Notes under the pieces: model-generated
Told to the model about the DNA's origin: nothing
Seen by the model: only the letters and a program-made list of their open reading frames with translations
Database searches by the model: none
Program-made: the position numbers and the translations under genes
Part shown: positions 25,044 to 35,084 of the stretch, in pieces
Numbering within the stretch: position 1 is the first letter of the stretch
Layout: every line of letters starts with the position of its first letter
Assembly (NCBI GenBank): GCA_009780955.1
Contig: WQZB01000002.1
Coordinates: forward strand, 97,474 to 161,473
Source of the DNA: Polyangiaceae bacterium
Lineage (GTDB): Bacteria; Myxococcota_A; Polyangia; Polyangiales; Polyangiaceae
Direction: 5' to 3'
Length of the DNA stretch: 64,000 bases

Positions 25044-25332
25044 GAGACGTTCCGTACCACCAAACCGTGTGCGGGTGTCATGAACCCCTAGCCCAAAGGG
25101 ACTAGGTGGTGGGCGCTGATCGCGCTTTAGGCTTCCGAGTGATCCGGAGCTCCGAAGAGACGGCCCGGCGTGCACACTGAGCGACCGTTTGCCCTCCTGG
25201 TTCATTACATAAGGGGATCATGAAAGCCGCGAAGTCACGAGCCCAGTAGAAGGAACACCCCTTAGCGTACGAGTGCTCCTTGGCTTGGTCAACGTAAAGT
25301 GAACGCTCCTTTTTTGCGTGCTTGCGTGCCAT
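25044..25332 (-). ncRNA. Possible structured RNA or short transcript ahead of the terminator
   Basis: About 290 bp between the 25364 gene and the terminator look transcribed leftward because they end in a strong minus-strand terminator. Local hairpins are visible (CCTAGTCCC-TTT-GGGCTAGG around 25088-25107). No tmRNA, RNase P, 6S or SRP hallmark sequence was recognised. It also contains a 76-codon frame (25102-25332; MARKHAKKERSLYVDQAKEH) that resembles no family I know. RNA gene or small protein cannot be decided from sequence alone. Confidence 0.3.
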
Positions 25333-25363
25333 AAATTGGGCCAATTTCGCCCATCTTTGGCAC

Positions 25364-26932
25364 ATGGAAGCCATGCAAGTGCTCGGCGTCGACAAGCCCG
25401 ACCTCACTTCCGACATCTCCGCAATCTCCGAAGAAGCCGCAATGGATGATGATGGCTTCGCCGACGCGCACCATGACCATGGTGCGCTCGAATTGCCCAG
25501 GTTCGAACTGCCTGGGCTACAATTGCCTGGGGAGGTGGCGTTTGCAAGTCGCGAAGCCCGTGCGCAAAGGACTGCAGATCTGCTTGACTCTGGCGCGGTT
25601 GTTGTGAATGTCCCGCCGCTGCCGAGAGCGGCGCGCGGACAACTTGCCGAGTACATTGGCGAAAGGATCGAGCGCGAGCTCGCAGCCCGCGGTGCGCCCT
25701 CGCCGTATCTTGCCGCGTGGTCGTCGATGCCTGATGAAGGAGAGGCGCTGCTTGCTGATCAAGTCGCGCGTGCTCGCGCAGTCGGTGCGACTGGGATTGC
25801 GATTTTGCTCGGGTCTCTCGCGGACGCAGCGAAGCCCACGCTTAGCCCAGAAGACAGCGCGACGCTCCGTCTTTTCGCGCGCACGGCTGCCTGCGCGCCG
25901 CTCGTGTTGCTCGTTGACGATGGCGATCTCGGAGCCTACGGCTACGCTAAACCTGTGAGACTCGATGTGCTCCTCGCTCAATCCGTCGTTGCCGAGACTG
26001 CCGAGGCGCATCTCGAGTCTGACAAGCCCAACGAGTCTGCGCCCGACGGGTCTGCGCATGTTGAGCCTGCGCCCAACGAGCCTGCTGCGTCCGGTCCCTC
26101 GAACTTCTGGCGCGCTTGGACTTTGGCATTAGGCGCGGCGCAGGGTCCCCAGCCGCTCGCGGCGCTCGAGCGCCTTTTTGCCGACAGCTATGTCCCGCTC
26201 GCGAACGCCATCGCCGCTGGCCTCGACGATCCGCGTGCGCTTCGTGCCCACGACGAGTTTCGCCATGGCTTCGAGCGCACGTACAGCGATGCCTTTGCAA
26301 CGTTCGCAGTGACCGGCCGCCGCCCGCGCCTCGTGATGGATGCCTACGAGATTGCGGCAAAGCAGGCACGGCTGCACAACGCGCGCGCCGCGCACGTGGC
26401 TATCGTCGACTCGATGCGCTTTGACCTTGGCGGCATGGTGCGCGATGCGCTTGCTCGACGCGCCGCGGAAACGAGTGCGCTCCTCGCGTCTGAGATGCTT
26501 CTTTGGAGTGCGCTGCCGACAACGACGTTCCGCCAGCTCGAAACCCTTGCGCGCGGAATGGAGGCTTTGCGTCTGCCCTCGGTTGACGACGGCTCGGAAG
26601 TTCGTGTTCGCGTGACTCCGGCGGTGCGCCGTTTGCGTGTTGGATCGCGTGAGCTACACAGGCTTAGTGTGATTCCTGCCATGCTCGCAAACCTGACCAA
26701 CGTGGCGCGCAGCACTCCCGCCCAGGTGACCATGGCCTTTGACGACATCGCCGAAACGGTGACCGGCGCGCTCGTTCGCCACATTCAAAGTTTTGCTCCG
26801 AGGACGCTCTTGCTCATCATGGGCGATCATGGATTTTCCATCGACCGCCGCGGACGCATCACCGACGGCGGTGCCTCGCCCGAGGAAGTCCTCGTTCCGG
26901 CGTACACATATTTAGTCGGCAATCTGCAATGA
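25364..26932 (+). CDS. PglZ-like alkaline phosphatase superfamily protein
   Basis: 522 aa from ATG 25364. Residues about 30-60 carry Leu-Pro-rich repeats (ELPRFELPGLQLPGE). The C-terminal half has VAIVDSMRFDLGGMVRDALA and LLLIMGDHGFSIDRRGRITD, matching the metal-binding Asp and DHG motifs of PglZ/alkaline-phosphatase-fold proteins, then EEVLVPAYTYLVG. A Glu/Pro/Ala linker (about 215-245) splits the protein. PglZ domains occur in phage defence and in two-component signalling; no BREX or other defence partner is adjacent, so the role is open. Confidence 0.6.
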   Translation: MEAMQVLGVDKPDLTSDISAISEEAAMDDDGFADAHHDHGALELPRFELPGLQLPGEVAFASREARAQRTADLLDSGAVVVNVPPLPRAARGQLAEYIGERIERELAARGAPSPYLAAWSSMPDEGEALLADQVARARAVGATGIAILLGSLADAAKPTLSPEDSATLRLFARTAACAPLVLLVDDGDLGAYGYAKPVRLDVLLAQSVVAETAEAHLESDKPNESAPDGSAHVEPAPNEPAASGPSNFWRAWTLALGAAQGPQPLAALERLFADSYVPLANAIAAGLDDPRALRAHDEFRHGFERTYSDAFATFAVTGRRPRLVMDAYEIAAKQARLHNARAAHVAIVDSMRFDLGGMVRDALARRAAETSALLASEMLLWSALPTTTFRQLETLARGMEALRLPSVDDGSEVRVRVTPAVRRLRVGSRELHRLSVIPAMLANLTNVARSTPAQVTMAFDDIAETVTGALVRHIQSFAPRTLLLIMGDHGFSIDRRGRITDGGASPEEVLVPAYTYLVGNLQ

Positions 26933-26969
26933 CCAACCCGCCGTACGGGCGTTTGACCAACATTGGCGC

Positions 26970-27031
26970 GTAGGGGCGTATGGCCATACGCCCCTACAAC
27001 GCATTCCGTAGGGGCGCCATTCATGGCGCCC
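26970..27031. repeat. Palindromes type A and type C, side by side
   Basis: A 28-bp type-A copy (26970-26997) is followed 10 nt later by GTAG plus a C-type palindrome GGGGCGCCATTCATGGCGCC (27008-27031). They fill the gap between the convergent genes ending at 26932 and 27046. Confidence 0.92.
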
Positions 27032-27045
27032 GACCGTGGCATTTC

Positions 27046-27411
27046 TTAATGAGATAACGCCGAGCCGAACCCTTTGAGCATTTCGCCGACCGCGCCAACA
27101 CCCACGCCGCCAATCACGCAGCCCGTGGCGGCCCCGCACGTTTTCGATTCTTCCATGCACGAGCGCGTTCGCGCGAAAGCCTGTTCTCCCGACATTTTGC
27201 GCGCCTGCTTCATGTCGTCGACGCACTCGTCAAACTTGGCGCCGGCTTTTGACATGTCGGGCGTGTCGCGCCCGTCGCAAAGCTCGCCGAGGCGCATGCA
27301 TACTTTGCCCTCTTCCGACATCACGAGCGACAAACTAGGCGCGCTTTTCGCCACCACGATTGCGCCGAGAACGAGCGCACCAACCAAGGCAACACCGGCA
27401 ATTTTTTTCAT
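27046..27411 (-). CDS. Small secreted Cys-containing protein
   Basis: 121 aa, start MKKIAGVALVGALVLGAIVV, a signal peptide or anchor. The mature part is helical with six cysteines (KVCMRLGELC, FDECVDD, RSCMEESKTCGAATGC) probably forming disulfides, followed by a glycine-rich hydrophobic tail (VIGGVGVGAVGEMLKGFG). Divergent from the acyl-CoA synthetase. Family not recognised. Confidence 0.65.
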   Translation of the reverse strand: MKKIAGVALVGALVLGAIVVAKSAPSLSLVMSEEGKVCMRLGELCDGRDTPDMSKAGAKFDECVDDMKQARKMSGEQAFARTRSCMEESKTCGAATGCVIGGVGVGAVGEMLKGFGSALSH

Positions 27412-27490
27412 ACTCCGTTTAGCGTAGCCTCAAATGCTCTTGTGTAAAGGCGTCCTCGATTGCGCGATTGGACGACGGGAGTACCTTGCA

Positions 27491-29083
27491 ATGAGCTCTA
27501 GTGCTTTACTTGCGCGTTTCGTTCAGCACAAAAACAACGAAAAACCGGCGATTGTCGATGGTGTTGGCGCACACGCCTACTCCAAGGTTGTCCTCGATGC
27601 AGGCCGGGTTGCGCTCGCACTGCTCGAAGGCCACGAACGCACAGGCTCGCTCCAAGGCGAGCGCGTCGCGATTCTCGTTTCGCCAGGGGCGGCGTTCGTA
27701 GCAGCATTCTTCGGCGTGCTGCTCGCGGGCGGGTGCGTGGTGGTTCTCTCTCCGCTGCACCCAGCGCCGGAAACGCGCTACTTCTGCGATGATGCTGGGG
27801 TAAAAACCGTTCTTGTTTCGGGCGATCTATCGGCTTTTGCCACGCCGCTCGCGAGCGCATTTCGCGTGCGCGACGTGGCATCAATTCTTGCGCAAATACA
27901 AGGAGTAGGGGCGTATGGCCATACGCCCCTACCTGATTTCGTGACAACGCAGGCCCGGGCCATCTCCGAAGACAAGCCCGCTCTGCAGCTTTACACGAGC
28001 GGCACGACGGGCAAGCCCAAAGGCGCCGTGATCACCCATGCCAATCTTGCCGTGCAGCAAAAGCTCGTTGGCAGCGCATGGGGGTTTTCCGCACAAGACA
28101 CATTGCTTCATGTTCTGCCGCTTCACCACATGCACGGGCTGTGCATCGCGCTGCTCACCGCGCTTGGCAGCGGAGCGACCGTTCGCATGATGCCGTTCGA
28201 CGCCGCCCGTGTGTGGGAGGCGATGGATCACGCCACGGTTTTCATGGCCGTCCCTGCGATGTACCACCGACTGTTTCTCGCCTTCGACGCAGCGGACGAG
28301 CATGCACGCAGCCACTTTGCCCAGTCGGCCTCGCGGCTGCGGCTTGCCACCAGTGGCAGCGCTGCGCTGCCCGTCACGCTCGCCGAGCGTTGGCGCGCGC
28401 TCACGAACGTGATCCCGCTCGAGCGCTTCGGCATGACCGAGATTGGCGTTGGCCTATCCAACCGTCTTTTGGGCGATCGTTATCCTGGCAGCGTTGGCTT
28501 CCCCCTGCCCACCGTTGAAACGCGAATCGTTGACGAAGCCGGCGCCAAAGCCGATGTCGGTGAGCTGTGGATCCGCGGTCCAAGCGTTTTCGTGGGCTAC
28601 CACAACAAGCCGCAAGCCACGGCAGAGGCTTTTGCACCGGATCCAGCTGGCGGGCCACCGTGGTTCCGAACCGGCGATACGGTCACGCGCGACACGGCGG
28701 CCGGCAACCCCGCACCGTTCAAGATTCTCGGGCGCACGAGCGTCGACATTCTCAAGAGCGGTGGCTACAAGTTGAGCGCCCTCGAAATCGAAGAAGTGCT
28801 GCGCGAGCACGCTTGCGTGCTCGAAGTGGCCGTCGTTGGTGTGCCTGACGAGGCGTGGGGAGATCGTGTGGTCGCCTGTGTCGTGCTTCGTTGCGCAGAT
28901 TCCGAGCGCCCCGCGTGCGATGCGCAGGCGCTTCGAGCCTTCGCCAAAGAGAAGCTTGCATCATACAAAGTTCCGAAAGATGTCCTTTTTTTGCAGGAGC
29001 TGCCCAAAAATACCCTTGGAAAAGTTCTCAAGCCCCAGCTCGCGCAGCAGGCTTTAAAGATCGTGTTCGCGGCGAAAACATGA
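27491..29083 (+). CDS. Malonyl/methylmalonyl-CoA synthetase-like acyl-CoA ligase (MatB/ACSF3 type)
   Basis: 530 aa adenylate-forming enzyme from ATG 27491 (MSSSALLARFVQHKNNEKPA). Phosphate loop LYTSGTTGKPKGAVITHANL, RFGMTEIGVG adenine site, GELWIRGPSVFVGYHNKPQA and the hinge GRTSVDILKSGGYKLSALEI are all intact. The last motif is typical of the MatB/ACSF3 group, so a dicarboxylate substrate is likely. Unusual: residues about 138-149 (GVGAYGHTPLPD) are encoded by a type-A palindrome in frame, just before ISEDKPALQLYTSGTTG. That linker between the N-terminal lobe and the phosphate loop may tolerate insertion. Confidence 0.87.
   Translation: MSSSALLARFVQHKNNEKPAIVDGVGAHAYSKVVLDAGRVALALLEGHERTGSLQGERVAILVSPGAAFVAAFFGVLLAGGCVVVLSPLHPAPETRYFCDDAGVKTVLVSGDLSAFATPLASAFRVRDVASILAQIQGVGAYGHTPLPDFVTTQARAISEDKPALQLYTSGTTGKPKGAVITHANLAVQQKLVGSAWGFSAQDTLLHVLPLHHMHGLCIALLTALGSGATVRMMPFDAARVWEAMDHATVFMAVPAMYHRLFLAFDAADEHARSHFAQSASRLRLATSGSAALPVTLAERWRALTNVIPLERFGMTEIGVGLSNRLLGDRYPGSVGFPLPTVETRIVDEAGAKADVGELWIRGPSVFVGYHNKPQATAEAFAPDPAGGPPWFRTGDTVTRDTAAGNPAPFKILGRTSVDILKSGGYKLSALEIEEVLREHACVLEVAVVGVPDEAWGDRVVACVVLRCADSERPACDAQALRAFAKEKLASYKVPKDVLFLQELPKNTLGKVLKPQLAQQALKIVFAAKT
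27905..27932 (+). repeat. Type-A palindrome inside the acyl-CoA ligase gene
   Basis: Identical to the four intergenic 28-bp copies. The coding frame passes through it as VGAYGHTPL without a stop and continues into normal enzyme sequence. Confidence 0.95.
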
Positions 29084-29154
29084 AGCTTTATTTATGTGCG
29101 GCACACTCTTCGTCCATGTTGACATGAAAGAGTGATTCATCTACTGTCGGGTCA

Positions 29155-29304
29155 ATGTTTCGTCATTGGGGCCATCGCAGCGTTTCGATCGTTCAGCGCT
29201 CTATTGAGTGTGGGGCTGCCGAGCGTGCGCCAATTGAACGTGATCCGGTGCACCTCCTTGGTCTCGTCCTTGTACTTTCCCTCGTCGAGGGTGCGGGTTG
29301 TTGA
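29155..29304 (+). CDS. Leucine/valine-rich leader peptide of the leu-ilv operon
   Basis: A 49-codon frame (ATG 29155 to TGA 29302-29304) ends HLLGLVLVLSLVEGAGC: six Leu and three Val codons within eleven (29254-29286), just before the attenuator. A shorter version could start at GTG 29248. The peptide is presumably unstable; its job is to let the ribosome sense charged Leu and Val tRNAs. No Ile run is present. Confidence 0.7.
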   Translation: MFRHWGHRSVSIVQRSIECGAAERAPIERDPVHLLGLVLVLSLVEGAGC

Positions 29305-29367
29305 GGCACGTCGGAAGCAGACGAAGAATCCTCTGAACCCCGCACCCGGAAACGAGTGCGGGGTTTC
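29289..29367 (+). promoter_or_regulatory. Attenuator with antiterminator and terminator alternatives
   Basis: Three segments compete. Segment 2, GGGTGCGGGTT (29289-29299), overlaps the leader's last codons. Segment 3, AACCCCGCACCC (29336-29347), can pair with segment 2 with one bulge. Segment 4, GTGCGGGGTT (29356-29365), pairs with segment 3 to form the terminator. Ribosome stalling on Leu/Val codons would favour 2:3 and read-through into leuA; this is the classic attenuation logic. Confidence 0.75.
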
Positions 29368-29375
29368 TTCATTTC
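29336..29375 (+). terminator. Rho-independent terminator upstream of leuA
   Basis: CCCCGCAC (29338-29345) pairs with GTGCGGGG (29356-29363) around CCGGAAACGA, extended by AA/TT, followed by TTTCTTCATTT. About 60 nt before the leuA start. Confidence 0.85.
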
Positions 29376-29423
29376 TGCGATATCCCGTTCGCACGAGTAT
29401 CAAAACAATTCTGTGGAAATGCC

Positions 29424-31022
29424 ATGAACCAGAAAAACGAAGATGTCGTAACCGAGTCTAGTTCTGTACGCGATCGCGTGCGCATTTTCGATACGACCTT
29501 GCGCGATGGCGAGCAGGCGCCTGGTTTCTCGATGAGTCTGCCGCAGAAGCTTCGCATGGCGCACGCCTTGAAGGAGCTCGGCGTGGATGTGATCGAGGCA
29601 GGATTTCCTCGTGCTTCCGAAGGCGATTTCGCTTCCGTGCAGGCGATCGCCAAAGAAGTGCGCGGTCCAACCATCTGCGGTTTGGCCCGAGCGCAAACCG
29701 GCGATATCGATGCCTGCGCAAGGGCGCTTTCGGGCGCGGGCGCCTGGCGCATTCACGTGCTTCTTGCCACGAGTCCTTTGCATCGCGAGCACAAACTCAA
29801 CATGAATTGTAGTCAGGTGATTGACACCGGGATTAAGGCAATTCGCTATGCACGCAGTTTGTGCGACGACGTGGAGTTCTCTGCTGAAGATGCGATTCGT
29901 ACCGAGCCCGAGTTTCTCATCGAAGTGCTCTCCGCGGTCATTGAGGCAGGAGCCACGACCGTGAATGTGCCCGATACCGTTGGCTACACCACTCCGGCCG
30001 AGATCCACAGGCTCTTTTCGCGGCTAATCCATGAGGTGCGCGGCATCGGCAAGGCAATTTTGAGCTCGCACTGCCACAACGACTTGGGGCTTGCCGTGGC
30101 CAACAGTTTGGCGGCGGTGGCGGCTGGTGCACGCCAGGTCGAAGGCACAATCAGTGGCATTGGCGAGCGCGCGGGCAACGCGGCGCTGGAAGAAATCGTC
30201 ATGGCACTGCGCACACGGGCCGATCACTTTGGCGTTTACACCGACATTCGCACGCCGCTTCTTTTGCCCACTGCGCGCCTGCTCGCGAATGTCACCGGCG
30301 CGACGATTCCGCGCAACAAGGCCATTGTTGGCGACAACGCTTTTGCGCACGAATCAGGCATTCACCAGCATGGCATACTGAAGCATCGCGAAACCTATGA
30401 AATCATGCGGCCCGAAGACGTCGGTGTGGAACGCTCGCAACTCGTGCTTGGCAAACATTCAGGCCGGCATGCGTTGCGTGATCGAATGAAGGGGCTTGGC
30501 TACGAAGTTGACGAGACGCAATTGGACGATCTTTTTGTGCGCTTTAAGGCACTCGCTGACAAGAAAAAGGAAGTGTTCGACACCGATCTCGATGCGCTCG
30601 TATTAGGGCAAGATCCAGCTACGCTTGGGCCGTGGCGGCTCGTGCATATGCATGCGACCTCGCATTTGGGTGGTGGTGCGTCGGCCTCGGTGCGGCTCCG
30701 GCATGACGACGGGCGTATGGTCGGCGAAACCGAAGCCACGCTCGGCGACGGTCCAGTCCACGCGCTCGTGCGCGCCATTGCACGCTCAACCGCAGTTGAT
30801 TTCGATATCGTCGACTTCCAAATTCGCTCGCTAAGCTACGGCGCCGATGCCCAGGGGCGAGCGTCGTTGACGATCAATTATGCCGGGCGAAAACTCGTGG
30901 GTCGCGGTGTGTCCACCGACATCGTCGAAGCTGCGGGGCTGGCAGCGCTTGAAGTGGTCAATCTCATCGAGCGCATGAAGCATGGGCAGGCATTGCCTGT
31001 GGCGGCACATCAGGTGGGGTGA
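29424..31022 (+). CDS. leuA: 2-isopropylmalate synthase
   Basis: First committed step of leucine synthesis: acetyl-CoA plus 2-oxoisovalerate. 532 aa. The TIM-barrel catalytic domain starts [20 protein letters not shown], with the metal site [20 protein letters not shown] and [38 protein letters not shown] precedes the linker. The C-terminal LeuA regulatory domain (about 400-525) should bind leucine. First gene of a nine-gene plus-strand operon behind a Leu/Val attenuator. Confidence 0.97.
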   Translation: MNQKNEDVVTESSSVRDRVRIFDTTLRDGEQAPGFSMSLPQKLRMAHALKELGVDVIEAGFPRASEGDFASVQAIAKEVRGPTICGLARAQTGDIDACARALSGAGAWRIHVLLATSPLHREHKLNMNCSQVIDTGIKAIRYARSLCDDVEFSAEDAIRTEPEFLIEVLSAVIEAGATTVNVPDTVGYTTPAEIHRLFSRLIHEVRGIGKAILSSHCHNDLGLAVANSLAAVAAGARQVEGTISGIGERAGNAALEEIVMALRTRADHFGVYTDIRTPLLLPTARLLANVTGATIPRNKAIVGDNAFAHESGIHQHGILKHRETYEIMRPEDVGVERSQLVLGKHSGRHALRDRMKGLGYEVDETQLDDLFVRFKALADKKKEVFDTDLDALVLGQDPATLGPWRLVHMHATSHLGGGASASVRLRHDDGRMVGETEATLGDGPVHALVRAIARSTAVDFDIVDFQIRSLSYGADAQGRASLTINYAGRKLVGRGVSTDIVEAAGLAALEVVNLIERMKHGQALPVAAHQVG

Positions 31023-31042
31023 GCAAGCAAGGATATTGAAAC

Positions 31043-31996
31043 ATGAAGGCGACCGAATTCATTTGGCAGAACGGAACCATCAAGCCTTGGAAAGAGGCCA
31101 CGGTGCATGTCACGGCGCATGCGCTGCATTACGGTTCGTCGGTGTTCGAAGGTGAGCGGGTTTACGCAACACCCAGCGGGCCACGTTATTTTCGTCTTGC
31201 CGACCATACGCGGCGGCTGTTCGAGTCGGCCAAAGTCTACGATATTCATATCGGCTATACCCAGGCGGAAATCAATGTAGCTTGCAATGAAGTGATTCGC
31301 GTGAACAAAATGGCGTCTGCTTACGTGCGCCCCGTCGCGTTCCGCGGCGAAGGTCCGCTCGGTGTGATTCGCCATGATGATTCCCGCATCGATGTGTGTA
31401 TCATTGCCTGGGACTGGGGAGCGTATCTCGGCGATGCCGTGGAAAATGGCGCCGACATTTGCATCTCGTCGTGGCACCGCCCTGCCCCCAATACGATTCC
31501 CGCGTGGGCGAAGGCGGGAGGCAATTATCTATCGAGCCAGCTTATCGGTTTTGAAGCCAGACGCAATGGTTATCACGAAGGCATTGCACTCGGCTACAAT
31601 GGTTTGCTCGCCGAAGGTGCGGGCGAAAACATCTTCATCGTCCGCGACGGCAAAATCCGAACGCCATCGTCGAGTGCAAGCATTCTGGCTGGTATCACGC
31701 GCGATTCGGTGCTTACCCTTGCCGGCAAACTCGGGCTTCCGGTGGAAGAGCGCGATATACCGCGCGAAGCGTTGTATATCGCCGATGAGGTATTCATGGT
31801 CGGTACGGCGGCGGAGATTACGCCGGTGCGTTCGGTCGACCGTAAACTCGTTGGCGACGGCAAGCCCGGGCCAATGACCAAAGCTTTGCAGAAAGCGTTT
31901 TTCGGTCTGTTCGACGGCACAACGAAAGACGAGTGGGGTTGGCTGTCGTCGGTCGATGGTTCGGCGTCAAAAGTTTCAAAAAAGGAGGCTGCATGA
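31043..31996 (+). CDS. ilvE: Branched-chain amino acid aminotransferase
   Basis: PLP fold-type IV transaminase for the last step of Leu, Ile and Val synthesis. 317 aa: [20 protein letters not shown] start, THALHYG-like [20 protein letters not shown], and [18 protein letters not shown]. The PLP lysine is expected in the [20 protein letters not shown] region's preceding KAGGNY segment. The stop overlaps leuC (ATGA at 31993-31996). Confidence 0.96.
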   Translation: MKATEFIWQNGTIKPWKEATVHVTAHALHYGSSVFEGERVYATPSGPRYFRLADHTRRLFESAKVYDIHIGYTQAEINVACNEVIRVNKMASAYVRPVAFRGEGPLGVIRHDDSRIDVCIIAWDWGAYLGDAVENGADICISSWHRPAPNTIPAWAKAGGNYLSSQLIGFEARRNGYHEGIALGYNGLLAEGAGENIFIVRDGKIRTPSSSASILAGITRDSVLTLAGKLGLPVEERDIPREALYIADEVFMVGTAAEITPVRSVDRKLVGDGKPGPMTKALQKAFFGLFDGTTKDEWGWLSSVDGSASKVSKKEAA

Positions 31997-33423
31997 TGGC
32001 CTTGGCATCGCACCAAGTCCCTCGGACTCTCTTCGACAAAATCTGGGACGCCCATGTGGTCGCTCCGGAAACCAATGCAACTCCGGCCATTCTTTATATC
32101 GATTTGCAGCTTGTGCACGAAGTGACTTCGCCGCAGGCCTTTGCCGAGTTGCGCGCGCGCGGCCTCCGTGTGCGTTGTCCCGAGCGCATTGTTGCCACGA
32201 TGGATCATTCCACGCCCACGCTGCCGCCTGGCCCCGACGGCAAGCGCCCTTACGCGAGTGCCGAAACGGCTGCGCAGGTTGCCCAGCTCGAAGCGAACAC
32301 CAAGGAATTCGGTATCAAGCTTCATGACTGGAACAGCAAAAATCGCGGCATTGTGCATGTGATGGGGCCTGAGCTTGGCGCCGTTCAGCCCGGCATGACG
32401 ATCGTTTGCGGCGACAGCCACACCTCTACGCACGGTGCATTCGGCGCACTCGCATTCGGTATCGGAACGACGGAAGTCGGCCATGTGCTTGCCACGCAGT
32501 GCCTGCTCCAGCGCAAACCAAAATCGATGTCGATCACGGTGACTGGCAGGCTAAATCCTGGCGTGACGGCGAAAGATCTCATTTTGCATATCATTCGCAA
32601 AATTGGTGTCAACGGCGGCACGGGTTGCGTGATCGAATACCGTGGCAGTGCCATCGAAGCGTTGACGATGGAAGAGCGCATGACCGTGTGCAACATGTCG
32701 ATCGAGGCCGGCGCCCGCGCAGGTTTGATTGCCGCCGATGAAACCACGCTCTCCTGGCTCGAGGGCCGTGCCTACATGCCTCGAGGCGCAGACTGGGATA
32801 AGGCTATTTTGCGCTTTCGCGAATTCAAGTCGGATCCTGGCGCGAACTTCGATCACGAAGTGCTCGTCGACGCCGCCGAGGTGCGGGCGAGCATTACGTA
32901 TGGCACGCACCCAGGTATGGTCGTACCGCTCGATGCGCGGGTGCCGCCCGCGGCGAACGCACAAGAGCAGCGAGCGTTAGACTATATGAAATTCGAAGCC
33001 GGCAAGTCGCTTGTTGGCACGCCTATCGATGTTGTTTTCGTTGGCAGTTGTACGAACGGGCGTCTTTCCGATTTGCGTGCCGCCGCCAGCGTGCTGCGCG
33101 GGCGCAAAATTGCCCCGAACGTGCGCATGCTGGTGGTTGCCGGTTCCGAACAAGTCAAACGCGATGCGGAATCCGAAGGGCTTCATCGAGTTTTTCTCGA
33201 AGCAGGTGCCGAGTGGCGTGAGCCGGGTTGTTCCATGTGCTTGGGTATGAATGGTGATATTGGCAAACCCGGTCAACTCGTCGTGTCAACGAGCAACCGT
33301 AATTTTGAAGGCCGTCAGGGGCCTGGCGTGCGCACTGTACTTGCCAGCCCGCTCGTGGCGGCAGCATCGGCTGTGGCGGGGGCGATTGCCGATCCGGCGA
33401 AATACATTTCGGAGGCCGCATGA
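31993..33423 (+). CDS. leuC: 3-isopropylmalate dehydratase large subunit
   Basis: Aconitase-family subunit that isomerises isopropylmalate with LeuD. 476 aa; ATG 31993 follows a strong AAAGGAGG and overlaps the ilvE stop. [12 protein letters not shown] start, [29 protein letters not shown] and the 4Fe-4S cysteines [14 protein letters not shown] and GCSMCLGMN are all present. It ends in a 4-nt overlap with leuD. Confidence 0.97.
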   Translation: MMALASHQVPRTLFDKIWDAHVVAPETNATPAILYIDLQLVHEVTSPQAFAELRARGLRVRCPERIVATMDHSTPTLPPGPDGKRPYASAETAAQVAQLEANTKEFGIKLHDWNSKNRGIVHVMGPELGAVQPGMTIVCGDSHTSTHGAFGALAFGIGTTEVGHVLATQCLLQRKPKSMSITVTGRLNPGVTAKDLILHIIRKIGVNGGTGCVIEYRGSAIEALTMEERMTVCNMSIEAGARAGLIAADETTLSWLEGRAYMPRGADWDKAILRFREFKSDPGANFDHEVLVDAAEVRASITYGTHPGMVVPLDARVPPAANAQEQRALDYMKFEAGKSLVGTPIDVVFVGSCTNGRLSDLRAAASVLRGRKIAPNVRMLVVAGSEQVKRDAESEGLHRVFLEAGAEWREPGCSMCLGMNGDIGKPGQLVVSTSNRNFEGRQGPGVRTVLASPLVAAASAVAGAIADPAKYISEAA

Positions 33424-34001
33424 ATCCGCTCACGCATATCCATTCTCGCACGGTAGTATTGCCGTTCGAAAACATCGACACGGATCGAATCATTCCTGGA
33501 CGTTTTCTGACGACGACGCAGCGCACCGGTCTTGGCAAGGCACTATTCACCGACTGGCGTTATCGGTCCGACGGCAGCCCCGATCCCGATTTCGTTCTCA
33601 ACAAGCCCGAAGCCAAAGGCTGCGAAATTCTCGTAGCGGGCCGCAATTTCGGCTGTGGTTCTTCGCGCGAACATGCACCGTGGGCTTTGACCGATTACGG
33701 GTTTCGCGCAGTATTCTCGAGTCAAATTGCCGACATCTTTCGTGGCAATGCACTCAAAAATGGCTTGCTCGCTGCCGTGCTGAAGGAAGACGATCACGCC
33801 TGGCTGCTCGGGCATCCTGGCACCTTGCTCAATGTCGATGTCGCCGGGCAAACGATTGCCTTGCCCGATGGCCATCGATTGCCATTTTCCTTGGAGCCTT
33901 TTGCGAAGCACTGCCTGCTTGTCGGCATTGACGAACTCGGCTTTTTGCTCCAGCACGAAGCGCAAATCGCGGCATTCGAAAGCAAGCGCGAGGCGGTATG
34001 A
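33420..34001 (+). CDS. leuD: 3-isopropylmalate dehydratase small subunit
   Basis: 193 aa swivelling-domain partner of Leu[38 protein letters not shown] and [19 protein letters not shown] are the LeuD motifs. ATG-overlap with leuC upstream and with leuB downstream (33998-34001), so the three cistrons are translationally coupled. Confidence 0.97.
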   Translation: MNPLTHIHSRTVVLPFENIDTDRIIPGRFLTTTQRTGLGKALFTDWRYRSDGSPDPDFVLNKPEAKGCEILVAGRNFGCGSSREHAPWALTDYGFRAVFSSQIADIFRGNALKNGLLAAVLKEDDHAWLLGHPGTLLNVDVAGQTIALPDGHRLPFSLEPFAKHCLLVGIDELGFLLQHEAQIAAFESKREAV

Positions 34002-35050
34002 AAGCCGATATCGCTCTATTGCCTGGCGATGGCGTGGGTCTGGAAGTTACGGCATGTGCCGTGGAGGTTCTGCGTGCGGTGGCCTCGCGCGGTGGTCATG
34101 AATTCCAGTTTCATGAGCATTTGATTGGTGGCGCGGCCATCGACGCGCATGGTGATCCTCTGCCACCAAGCACGCTTGCCGCTTGCAAGCGCGCCGATGC
34201 CGTTCTGCTCGGCGCCGTGGGGGGGCCGAAATGGTCCGATCCGAACGCAAAGGTTCGGCCCGAGCAAGGCCTGCTTGGCTTGCGTGCTGCGCTTGGTGTT
34301 TACGCCAATTTGCGCCCGGTGCGCGTGCATTCGGAACTTGTACGGTTCTCGCCGCTAAAAGATGAGAAATTGCGCAATGTCGATTTGCTGTTCGTGCGCG
34401 AATTGACAGGTGGCGCGTATTTCGGCGCGAAAACTCGGTCGGCCGAGGCGGCTACAGACGAATATCGGTACACCACCCCGGAGATCGAACGCGCGGCACG
34501 CCGCGCTTTTGAATTCGCGCGCTCGAGGCGTCGGCACCTTACGCACGTAGACAAGGCCAATGTGCTTGAAACCTCGCGCCTTTGGCGCAGCACAGTGGAG
34601 CGCATCGCGAGAGACTACCCTGATGTGAAGCTCGAACATCAGCTCGTCGATTCCATGGCCATGCTCTTGCTCACGCGACCTTCCACCTACGACGTGATTG
34701 TGACCGAGAATCTGTTTGGCGATATACTTTCCGATGAAGCGGCCGCGCTGGCGGGTTCGCTTGGCATGCTGCCGTCGGCGTCGCTCGGTGACGGCAAGGT
34801 GGGCTTGTACGAACCCATTCACGGCTCCGCTCCAGACATTGCTGGCAAAGGGTTGGCCAATCCGCTTGGAACCATTTTGTCAGCAGCCTTGTTGCTTCGG
34901 TATTCTCTTGGTCTTGAAGCCGAAGCGAAGGCCGTGCAAGTGGCTGTGGATTCCGTGATTGCGCATGGCACATTGACGCGCGACGTGGGCGGCAATGCGA
35001 GTACAAAGGAAGTGGGTGCCGCCGTACAGAAAGCATTGGTAAAGCAGTAA
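33998..35050 (+). CDS. leuB: 3-isopropylmalate dehydrogenase
   Basis: NAD-dependent oxidative decarboxylation giving the leucine oxoacid. 350 aa: [20 protein letters not shown] start, [20 protein letters not shown], substrate-site [20 protein letters not shown] and [20 protein letters not shown]. Length and motifs are normal. A 34-nt gap to ilvD. Confidence 0.97.
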   Translation: MKADIALLPGDGVGLEVTACAVEVLRAVASRGGHEFQFHEHLIGGAAIDAHGDPLPPSTLAACKRADAVLLGAVGGPKWSDPNAKVRPEQGLLGLRAALGVYANLRPVRVHSELVRFSPLKDEKLRNVDLLFVRELTGGAYFGAKTRSAEAATDEYRYTTPEIERAARRAFEFARSRRRHLTHVDKANVLETSRLWRSTVERIARDYPDVKLEHQLVDSMAMLLLTRPSTYDVIVTENLFGDILSDEAAALAGSLGMLPSASLGDGKVGLYEPIHGSAPDIAGKGLANPLGTILSAALLLRYSLGLEAEAKAVQVAVDSVIAHGTLTRDVGGNASTKEVGAAVQKALVKQ

Positions 35051-35084
35051 GGCAGTTAAGTTTTTCCAATTGAATGGAATCGAA

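Noticed and set aside
25005..25332. tmRNA, RNase P RNA, 6S RNA or SRP RNA
   Set aside because: The hallmark sequences (T-arm and acceptor end, GAGGAAAGTCC-type core, GGTCAGGTCCGGAAGG loop) were looked for on both strands and not found.
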